Part shown: in pieces, positions 6,340 to 11,075 of the stretch
How the letters are laid out: the number at the start of each line of letters is the position of its first letter
Numbering within the stretch: the stretch's first letter is position 1
Source: Victivallales bacterium
GTDB taxonomy: Bacteria; Verrucomicrobiota; Lentisphaeria; Victivallales; UBA1829
Reading direction: 5' to 3'
Length of the DNA stretch: 11,075 nucleotides
Assembly: GCA_016285335.1 (NCBI GenBank)
Contig: JAEEQO010000083.1
Location: 1 to 11,075, forward strand
The notes under the pieces: generated by a model
Told to the model about the DNA's origin: nothing
The model's database searches: none
What the model saw: only the letters and a program-made list of their open reading frames with translations
Position numbers and translations under genes: made by a program

Positions 6340-7839
6340 ATGAGCAATCAAGCCATCGACGCCTTCATGGCGAACTTCAAGTTCGAAAGCCTCACTTTCG
6401 ACGACATCTCCCTCCTGACCCAGTATGCCGATTTCCTCCCCTCGGATACCGACATCTCCACGAAGTTCTCCCGCAACATCAAGCTGAACATCCCCTTCGT
6501 CAGCGCCGCCATGGACACCGTGACCGAGGCCGAAATGGCGATCGCCATGGCAAAGCAGGGCGGCATCGGCGTCATTCACAAGAACCTCGACGTCCAGACC
6601 CAGGCAGAAGAGGTCCGCAAGGTCAAATTCTACCTCAACGGCTTCATCAAGACCCCGATCACGTTCCGCGAGGACCAGACCGTGCAGGAGATGCTCAACT
6701 ACAAGCACGCGCACAACTTCTCGTTCTCCGGGTTCCCCATCGTGGACGCCAACGGCAAGCTCGTCGGCATCATCACCGCCCGCGACATCAAGTTCCTCTC
6801 CAGCTTCGACATCCCGATCCGCGACGTCATGACGAAGCCCGTCGTCTTCGCGACCGGGGCGCCCTCGCTCGAGGACGCGTTCCAGCTCATGATGAAGAAC
6901 AAAGTCGGCAAGCTCCCGACCATCGACGCGGACGGCAGGCTCACCGGCCTCTTCAGCTTCACCGACGTCCGCACGCTCATCGAGAACATGGAACCGGCGT
7001 ACAACCGCGACGCCGAGCACCGCCTCCGCGTGGCCGCCGCCGTCGGTCCGTACAACGAGGACCGCATCGAGGCCCTCGCGCAGGCCGGCGTCGACGCGTT
7101 CGTGATCGACACCGCGCACGGCCACAGCAAGGGCGTGATCGACACGGTGAAATACATCAAGGACAAATACGCGGGCATTGACGTCGTGGCCGGCAACATC
7201 GCCACGTACGACGCGGCGAAGGCGCTGCTCGACGCGGGCGTCGACGCGGTCAAGGTCGGCATCGGCCCCGGCTCCATCTGCACCACGCGCGTCGTGGCGG
7301 GCGTCGGCACTCCGCAGGTCTCCGCCATTTACGAGGCGTACAAGGCGATCGGCGAGGAAGTCCCGATCATCGCGGACGGCGGCATCAAGCAGTCCGGCGA
7401 CGTGCCGAAGGCCATCGCGGTCGGCGCTTCCTGCGTTATGATGGGCTCCGTGCTCGCCGGCACGCTCGAAGGCCCCGGCGAAAAGACGTTCCGCAACGGC
7501 CGCCGCTACGTGCTCTACCGCGGCATGGGCAGCCTCGTGGCGATGCAGAAGTCCAAGGGCAGCCGCGAACGCTACGGCCAGCAGGACACCGACGACGTGA
7601 AGCAGATCGTCCCGCAGGGCGTCGAAGGCATGGTCCCCTACCGCGGCTCCCTCAGCGAAGTCCTCTGCCAGTTCATCGGCGGTCTCCGCTACTCCCTCGG
7701 CTACTGCGGCACGAAGACCATCCCCGAGCTCCGCGCCCGCGCCAAAGTCACGCGCGTCAGCCCCTCCGCCCTGAAGGAAGCGCATCCGCACGACATCATC
7801 ATGACGCGCGACGCGCCGAACTACATGCAGGAAAACTGA
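6340..7839 (+). CDS. guaB: IMP dehydrogenase
   Basis: A cytosolic enzyme oxidising IMP to XMP with NAD+, the committed step of GTP synthesis. The 499-residue length is standard. The TIM barrel begins with LTFDDISLL (18-26) and [11 protein letters not shown] (53-63). Two CBS domains (about 104-160 and 165-225) interrupt it and would bind adenine/guanine nucleotides for allosteric control. The catalytic loop is [11 protein letters not shown] (307-317), with nucleophile Cys314 and the K+-binding GPGSIC. IADGGIK (344-350) binds the IMP phosphate. The mobile flap carries the RY dyad Arg411-Tyr412 in [13 protein letters not shown] (6330-6333) lies 6 nt before the ATG. It leads a likely operon with a small membrane protein (45 nt downstream) and pdxB. 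No missing or altered key residue was seen. Confidence 0.98.
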   Translation: MSNQAIDAFMANFKFESLTFDDISLLTQYADFLPSDTDISTKFSRNIKLNIPFVSAAMDTVTEAEMAIAMAKQGGIGVIHKNLDVQTQAEEVRKVKFYLNGFIKTPITFREDQTVQEMLNYKHAHNFSFSGFPIVDANGKLVGIITARDIKFLSSFDIPIRDVMTKPVVFATGAPSLEDAFQLMMKNKVGKLPTIDADGRLTGLFSFTDVRTLIENMEPAYNRDAEHRLRVAAAVGPYNEDRIEALAQAGVDAFVIDTAHGHSKGVIDTVKYIKDKYAGIDVVAGNIATYDAAKALLDAGVDAVKVGIGPGSICTTRVVAGVGTPQVSAIYEAYKAIGEEVPIIADGGIKQSGDVPKAIAVGASCVMMGSVLAGTLEGPGEKTFRNGRRYVLYRGMGSLVAMQKSKGSRERYGQQDTDDVKQIVPQGVEGMVPYRGSLSEVLCQFIGGLRYSLGYCGTKTIPELRARAKVTRVSPSALKEAHPHDIIMTRDAPNYMQEN

Positions 7840-7884
7840 GCCGGAGCCATCTTCGGTCTATCAACCCGGGAAAGACGGCGGACC

Positions 7885-8208
7885 ATGTTCAAATTCATCA
7901 TATCCCTGCTGCTCTTTCCCGTGCTTTTTCTGCTTTCGCTCGACTGCATCGCCGCGGGCATCTGCAAATGGATCGTCTCCGGCGGCTTCTCCGGCGCGGA
8001 ATCCGCCGTGCATTCGGCGAAAGCCACTGCCTATTTCATGATCGCGAGCGGCCTCACGCTGAGCGTGGTCTGCGTCGCACTCGGCATCCCGCTGATGATC
8101 CTCTCGTTCATCTTCAAAAGCTGGCGCCGCGCGCTCGTCTCCATCGGCATCACGCTCATCGCCGCCGCGCTCTGGCGGTATTTCATGCTCCTGCCGTATT
8201 TCCTCTGA
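7885..8208 (+). CDS. Small integral membrane protein of unknown function
   Basis: I do not recognise the family. The 107-residue product is dominated by hydrophobic segments: an N-terminal helix or uncleaved signal (about 4-27), a long middle stretch (about 48-77, one or two helices) and a C-terminal segment (about 83-107), separated by the basic loop KSWRR (78-82). There is no catalytic motif. Inner-membrane location is inferred from hydropathy. The frame, codon use and tight placement (45 nt after guaB, 13 nt before pdxB) favour a real gene in the guaB-pdxB operon. The ribosome binding site is weak (GGGAAAG, 11 nt from the ATG). Confidence 0.72.
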   Translation: MFKFIISLLLFPVLFLLSLDCIAAGICKWIVSGGFSGAESAVHSAKATAYFMIASGLTLSVVCVALGIPLMILSFIFKSWRRALVSIGITLIAAALWRYFMLLPYFL

Positions 8209-8221
8209 GGCGGACGACACC

Positions 8222-9400
8222 ATGCTCATCGCCGCCGATTCCAAGATCCCGTTCCTGAGGGGCATTTTCGAGCCCTTCGCCGACGTGCGGTATCTCGACC
8301 CCGGCGAGTTCACGCCGGAGACCGTCCGCGACGCCGACGCCCTCATTATCCGCACGCGCACGAAATGCGACGCCGCGCTGCTGGAACACTCCCGCGTTTC
8401 CGTGATCGCGACCGCCACCATCGGCACGGACCACATCGACGCGAACTGGTGCGCCCGGCGCGGGATCATCGTGGAGAACGCCGCGGGGTGCAACGCCGCG
8501 TCCGTGGCGCAGTACATGACCTCGGCGCTGCTCCGCGTCTCGTTCCGGCACAATGTGGATTTACGTGGAAAAACGCTCGGCGTCGTCGGCTGCGGGCACG
8601 TCGGCACGAAGGTCGCCGCCGCGGCCGCCGCGCTCGGCATGAACGTGCTCGCCAACGACCCGCCGCGTGCCGAACGCGAATGGGAATCGGGGTTCGTCTC
8701 CCTCGAACAGATTCAAAGCGAGGCGGATTTCGTCACGTTCCACGTGCCGCTGACGAACTCCGGCCCGTACCCGACGGAACATCTGGCGGACGAAAGCTTC
8801 TTCCGCGGGCTCAAGCGCAAGCCGTTCTTCTTCAACACCTCGCGCGGGGACGTCGTGGACGAATTCGCGCTGAAATCGGCGCTCCTCGACGGGCGCATCG
8901 CGGGCGCCGTGCTGGACGTCTGGCACAACGAGCCGGACATCGACCGCGCGCTCCTGTCTCTCGTCGATTTCGGCACGCCGCACATCGCGGGGTATTCCGC
9001 CGACGGCAAGGCGAACGGCACGGCGATGGCGGTCGAAGCCGTCGTGTCGAATCTGCCGACCCACGTCGTCATCCGCGCCCCCCGCGCTTTCGCCGACATG
9101 CGGAACGCCCTTCCGCGGATGAAGGCGGACATCCTGGCGAAGGTCCCCGCGCCCGCCAACCCGGTCGTCGCGCTCGATCCCGCCTCGCCGCACCCGCTCG
9201 CGGACGCCGTGTTCGCGTCCTACGACGTGGCGGACGACGATGCCGCGCTCCGGTCCGCGCCGGAACGCTTCGAAGCCCTGCGCGGCTCCTACCGCGTCCG
9301 CCGCGAGTTCCCGGCGTACACGATTCAGGCGGATCAGCCGATGCCCCCCGCGCTCCTGGACACGCTCAAAAAACTGGGATTCCTCCTGCCGCAGGATTGA
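8222..9400 (+). CDS. pdxB: Erythronate-4-phosphate dehydrogenase
   Basis: A cytosolic NAD-dependent D-2-hydroxyacid dehydrogenase oxidising 4-phospho-D-erythronate to 2-oxo-3-hydroxy-4-phosphobutanoate, an early step of the DXP-dependent pyridoxal phosphate pathway. The 392-residue length is close to the roughly 380 of the Escherichia coli enzyme. Residues seen: ATIGTDHID (65-73), GCNAASVAQY (89-98), the nucleotide-binding GCGHVG (123-128) with NDPPRAER (145-152), and the catalytic triad Arg208 (NTSRGDVVDE), Glu237 (HNEPDI) and His254 (PHIAGYS), at the same numbers as in E. coli. The C-terminal PdxB dimerisation domain, which separates it from SerA and other relatives, is recognisable (ASYDVADDDAALR, 332-344; RFEALRGSYRVRREF, 349-363). 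TGAGG (8206-8210) lies 11 nt before the ATG. It is probably cotranscribed with guaB. Confidence 0.95.
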   Translation: MLIAADSKIPFLRGIFEPFADVRYLDPGEFTPETVRDADALIIRTRTKCDAALLEHSRVSVIATATIGTDHIDANWCARRGIIVENAAGCNAASVAQYMTSALLRVSFRHNVDLRGKTLGVVGCGHVGTKVAAAAAALGMNVLANDPPRAEREWESGFVSLEQIQSEADFVTFHVPLTNSGPYPTEHLADESFFRGLKRKPFFFNTSRGDVVDEFALKSALLDGRIAGAVLDVWHNEPDIDRALLSLVDFGTPHIAGYSADGKANGTAMAVEAVVSNLPTHVVIRAPRAFADMRNALPRMKADILAKVPAPANPVVALDPASPHPLADAVFASYDVADDDAALRSAPERFEALRGSYRVRREFPAYTIQADQPMPPALLDTLKKLGFLLPQD

Positions 9401-9490
9401 GCCTTTTTCCTTCCCGCCCCCCATTCGCCGCAAAGCATCCCTGCCGCTCTGCCGTCGCCGGAACTCTTGAAAAAAAGTGGAAAAATGCGT

Positions 9491-9519
9491 TTGCATTTCA
9501 TCGTTCGGCGTGTTATATT
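9491..9519 (+). promoter_or_regulatory. Strong sigma70-type promoter downstream of pdxB
   Basis: TTGCAT (9491-9496), a 17-nt spacer and TATATT (9514-9519), preceded by A-rich sequence resembling an UP element. The segment TATATTGTGGCAAAT closely resembles the guaB -10 region (TATATTGGCAAAT). Predicted transcription start is near 9526. No recognisable gene follows directly. Confidence 0.65.
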
Positions 9520-9560
9520 GTGGCAAATATTTCGGTTTATACTTATAGGTTCGCGCACGC

Positions 9561-9635
9561 ATGACGCTCCACACTCTTTTCGTTTCTTCTTTCGCTTCGT
9601 CTGCGTTAATCCGAGAACATCACGCAGGCTTTTGA
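9561..9635 (+). CDS. Possible 24-residue small ORF behind the 9491 promoter
   Basis: ATG at 9561 opens MTLHTLFVSSFASSALIREH and ends at TGA 9633-9635. It is the first ATG after the predicted transcription start, with AGGT 10 nt upstream. The start looks mildly signal-peptide-like but nothing else supports it. In another plus frame (about 9611-9679) the stretch ENITQAFEQFEPAFGGMEM reads protein-like but has no start, hinting at a decayed gene. Confidence 0.2.
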   Translation: MTLHTLFVSSFASSALIREHHAGF

Positions 9636-9710
9636 GCAGTTCGAACCTGCCTTCGGCGGCATGGAGATGACACTGAATTGAAAACGCTGTTTTCCTGTGT
9701 ATAGAAATGA

Positions 9711-10031
9711 ATGTCCGCAACGAGTGCTTTGAAGACGGCACAGCCCCCGCATCCCTTTTGCTGCGAATCTTCCCCTTCCTCGGACGAAAGCCCCCTCTGT
9801 TTTTTCTCGCAATCCGACGCCGGCGGGCGGGTGATCCCCGGGGCATTCGGCAGTGACCATATACATGGATTCGTCGCAAATCTGTGCATTTCTGCAGGAC
9901 TCGATGAGCTCAACATCAAAGACGCGCATTTGCTTTTTCAAACCGCACATTATCGTTTCACACCTCAAAACCGGGATATTCATTGGACTTGGCCGTCACT
10001 TGTCAAGCTGAATGCACGTTTGTCAGAGTAA
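9711..10031 (+). CDS. Hypothetical ORF ending at the terminator
   Basis: The 106-codon frame is rich in Ser, Pro and Cys in its first half and has no family match I recognise; the second half (about 55-106, with LDELNIKDAHLLFQTAHYRF) is more protein-like. Its TAA (10029-10031) falls inside the left arm of the intrinsic terminator, as often seen at the end of a true last gene. Against it: no ribosome binding site before the ATG, and a 125-codon minus frame (complement 9606-9983) overlaps it. The promoter and terminator both favour the plus strand. Confidence 0.3.
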   Translation: MSATSALKTAQPPHPFCCESSPSSDESPLCFFSQSDAGGRVIPGAFGSDHIHGFVANLCISAGLDELNIKDAHLLFQTAHYRFTPQNRDIHWTWPSLVKLNARLSE

Positions 10032-10070
10032 ACGCACCCTGCCGTTTTTCTCCCCGTGCGTTAACTTTTT
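10028..10070 (+). terminator. Rho-independent terminator
   Basis: GTAAACGCAC (10028-10037) pairs with GTGCGTTAAC (10056-10065) with one mismatch, an 18-nt loop, and TTTTT follows at 10066-10070. The T tract lies only on the plus-strand side, so it ends rightward transcription, separating the 9491 unit from the next promoter. Confidence 0.6.
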
Positions 10071-10124
10071 CAAATGGCATTGTGAAAAAACGGGATAAAT
10101 GTGTCAATTTTTCGGGAAATGAGT

Positions 10125-10152
10125 TTGATTTCCGTTCGAACAATGATATATT
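10125..10152 (+). promoter_or_regulatory. Probable promoter of the UpxY-like gene
   Basis: TTGATT (10125-10130), a 16-nt spacer and TATATT (10147-10152), followed by alternating TA sequence to about 10161. The spacer contains the palindrome GTTCGAAC (10134-10141), a possible operator site. The predicted transcription start near 10159 leaves about 680 nt of leader before the antiterminator gene. Confidence 0.55.
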
Positions 10153-10174
10153 ATATATATAAAGACATAATCCC

Positions 10175-10195
10175 GGGGCAGGATTGTCCTGCTCC
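10175..10195 (+). promoter_or_regulatory. Leader hairpin 1
   Basis: GGGGCAGGA (10175-10183) pairs with TCCTGCTCC (10187-10195) around a TTG loop: nine pairs including one G-U. It starts about 16 nt after the predicted transcription start. No T tract follows, so it is not an intrinsic terminator; an mRNA-stabilising or antitermination role is inference. Confidence 0.5.
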
Positions 10196-10212
10196 TGAGC
10201 ACTAACCAGATT

Positions 10213-10232
10213 CTCGCGGACCTCGCCGCGAG
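10213..10232 (+). promoter_or_regulatory. Leader hairpin 2
   Basis: CTCGCGG (10213-10219) and CCGCGAG (10226-10232) form a perfect 7-bp GC-rich stem with loop ACCTCG, and no T tract follows. Specialised NusG paralogs such as LoaP are known to act through hairpins in the leaders of their target operons, which makes this a candidate contact site, unproven here. Confidence 0.5.
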
Positions 10233-10262
10233 TTCGAAATGTAATCTAAGGACAAACCGGAC

Positions 10263-10697
10263 ATGATCGAAGTGAACACGACATATCCTAGGCAGACGCG
10301 GAGCGGCGTTGACACCAAGGTTCTTTTCACTTCGGTTCCGGTTACTCTTTCTCGAACTCAATCTGAGTTCGGTCTTGCCTGGGCGAATAAAATGAGCACA
10401 AGCAAGCAAACAAATCCAGCCCGCTTTCGCTTGACGTTCAGGTGGCCTGTTGTTTCACACAGCAGACACGAGTCAGCAACTTTCTTTTTAACCAACAGCT
10501 ATCCCTCTCCTGCATCAGGAGCGTTTCATCGCGCCCTGATTTCCGGTCAGCGGACAACAAACTCAACATTCATGCCGACATGGGCTATCTCCACACCCGT
10601 GCCGGCTTTTTTCATTTCGAGAAACACACCAAAGCCGTTTACCTCAGGATATTCTGAGCACAACGGCTGTTCTTGTTTCTCTTTAGGCTGTCAATAG
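10263..10697 (+). CDS. Doubtful 144-residue ORF in the leader of the UpxY-like gene
   Basis: ATG at 10263 follows TAAGGA (10247-10252) by 10 nt, a reasonable initiation site, and the frame is open for 144 codons. The product is rich in Ser, Thr, Pro and Arg, with no domain, signal peptide or family I recognise. The other plus frame (10442-10657) and a minus frame look equally protein-like, which argues that this may be a remnant or non-coding leader rather than a working gene. About 142 nt separate its stop from the next start. Confidence 0.3.
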   Translation: MIEVNTTYPRQTRSGVDTKVLFTSVPVTLSRTQSEFGLAWANKMSTSKQTNPARFRLTFRWPVVSHSRHESATFFLTNSYPSPASGAFHRALISGQRTTNSTFMPTWAISTPVPAFFISRNTPKPFTSGYSEHNGCSCFSLGCQ

Positions 10698-10839
10698 AGA
10701 AAAGTTGGCAGTTTGGGGTTCTTTATGACTGAATCGGGATGATTTGTCATGATGAAATCCCAGTCTAAAATGGACATCCGTTCGAGAGTCGGTTTCTCGA
10801 GGGGATGGTGGAACGTGGAAAGATTTTGGAAGAATGAAC

Positions 10840-11075
10840 ATGGAAACGACTTTGAATGAGGCGGATAATCCTGTTCCGGACGTATCGGGAAACGCTCAGG
10901 AAAGAGTTGAGATAACGATTAAAGACGGGGCAATTTGGATGCCGATTCTTACACGTCCTCTGCATGAGTTCCGCCTTTGCGATTTTTGCAAAAAAAACGA
11001 GATTCCTTATTACCTGCCTCTTGTACCCGATTTTACGTTTCACAATGTTTACAAAGGCCAAAAGAGGCATACATA
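10840..11075 (+). CDS. UpxY/RfaH/LoaP-like specialised NusG-family transcription antiterminator, 5' part only
   Basis: The first 78 codons show the start of a NusG N-terminal (NGN) domain: an aromatic strand IWMPILTRPLHEFRLCDF (32-49), matching the family pattern W-x(4-5)-T-x-P-x-x-E, then KKNEIPYYLPL (51-61), matching the typical helix and ylP strand. This placement and the short non-conserved N-terminus resemble UpxY proteins, which keep RNA polymerase elongating through long polysaccharide operons. A CxxC (47-50) is present. The start at 10840 was preferred over the in-frame ATG at 10834 because GGAAG (10828-10832) lies 7 nt from the former and only 1 nt from the latter. The window ends before the KOW domain, so housekeeping NusG cannot be strictly excluded, but the context (long leader, no secE or rplK) argues for a paralog. 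Confidence 0.78.
   Translation, partial: METTLNEADNPVPDVSGNAQERVEITIKDGAIWMPILTRPLHEFRLCDFCKKNEIPYYLPLVPDFTFHNVYKGQKRHT

Larger units (their letters stand above)
9526..10070 (+). other. Orphan transcription unit of unknown content (small RNA or short unrecognised ORFs)
   Basis: A strong promoter (9491-9519) and an intrinsic terminator (10028-10070) bracket about 540 nt in which I recognise no gene. Base composition is more A+T-rich than the flanking pdxB and coding signal is ambiguous: plus and minus frames both show stretches of 70-125 codons, none matching a family I know. A small hairpin GAAAAC-GCT-GTTTTC lies at 9680-9694. The unit could be a non-coding RNA, a short-peptide gene or a decayed gene. 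Confidence 0.4.

Noticed and set aside
6262..7791. 509-codon minus-strand ORF opposite guaB
   Set aside because: Shadow rich in Asp/Ala/Val/Arg; guaB on the other strand is complete and unmistakable.
9633..9655. tRNA-like T-arm on the minus strand (GGTTCGAAC)
   Set aside because: The stem next to the TTCGAAC loop does not close with C61 and no acceptor, D or anticodon arm can be built around it.
9606..9983. 125-codon minus-strand ORF
   Set aside because: No family match or ribosome site; the flanking promoter and asymmetric terminator point to plus-strand transcription. Retained only as an ambiguity.
10547..10777. Stop-codon recoding (selenocysteine or TGA as sense) in the minus-strand frame
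   Set aside because: TGA is a normal stop for mcsA, mcsB, guaB and pdxB here, no SECIS-like hairpin was seen after TGA 10691, and several other stops interrupt the frame.
10765..11070. 101-codon minus-strand ORF at the right edge
   Set aside because: Antisense to the UpxY-like NGN domain, whose conserved motifs are on the plus strand.
1..11075. CRISPR array, insertion sequence or invertible promoter with flanking inverted repeats
   Set aside because: No regularly spaced direct repeats, no transposase, and no long inverted repeats flanking the 10125 promoter were found by eye.

Overview
This is a G+C-rich bacterial chromosome segment with A+T-rich promoters. The gene set is rnpB, rdgB, an mcsA-mcsB pair, guaB and pdxB, with an UpxY/NusG-like antiterminator at the right edge. 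A Gram-negative-style pyridoxal pathway gene together with McsA/McsB fits the PVC superphylum, most plausibly Lentisphaerota (Victivallis-like). This is inferred from gene content and style only, since no phylogenetic marker could be searched.

Left block, minus strand (1-2157): a clean sigma70-type promoter drives the RNase P RNA gene (rnpB). A GT4-family glycosyltransferase starts 20 nt after its 3' end, and 18 nt after that lies rdgB (ITP/XTP pyrophosphatase), cut by the left window edge. Divergently, plus strand (2309-6144): mcsA and mcsB overlap by 4 nt, and a membrane-bound PAS histidine kinase follows 44 nt later. McsB keeps the guanidino-kinase fold signatures but has lost the catalytic cysteine and several ATP-binding arginines, so it looks like a pseudokinase.

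Middle block, plus strand (6236-9400): guaB (IMP dehydrogenase, own promoter, a short possible upstream ORF), a 107-residue membrane protein of unknown function, and pdxB (erythronate-4-phosphate dehydrogenase). These form a likely operon joining GTP synthesis and vitamin B6 synthesis.

Right block (9401-11075): composition falls and coding becomes ambiguous. A strong promoter (9491) and a Rho-independent terminator (10028-10070) frame a transcription unit of about 540 nt with no recognisable protein. A second promoter (10125) then precedes a leader of about 680 nt that carries two GC-rich hairpins and an ORF of doubtful reality. It ends at the start of an UpxY/RfaH/LoaP-like NusG paralog, truncated by the window. 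Such genes usually head capsule or exopolysaccharide operons, so the window probably ends where such a locus begins.

Most useful second looks: the degenerate McsB active site, the orphan transcription unit at 9491-10070, the long leader of the UpxY-like gene, and an RNase P RNA that appears to lack the L15 GGU motif.
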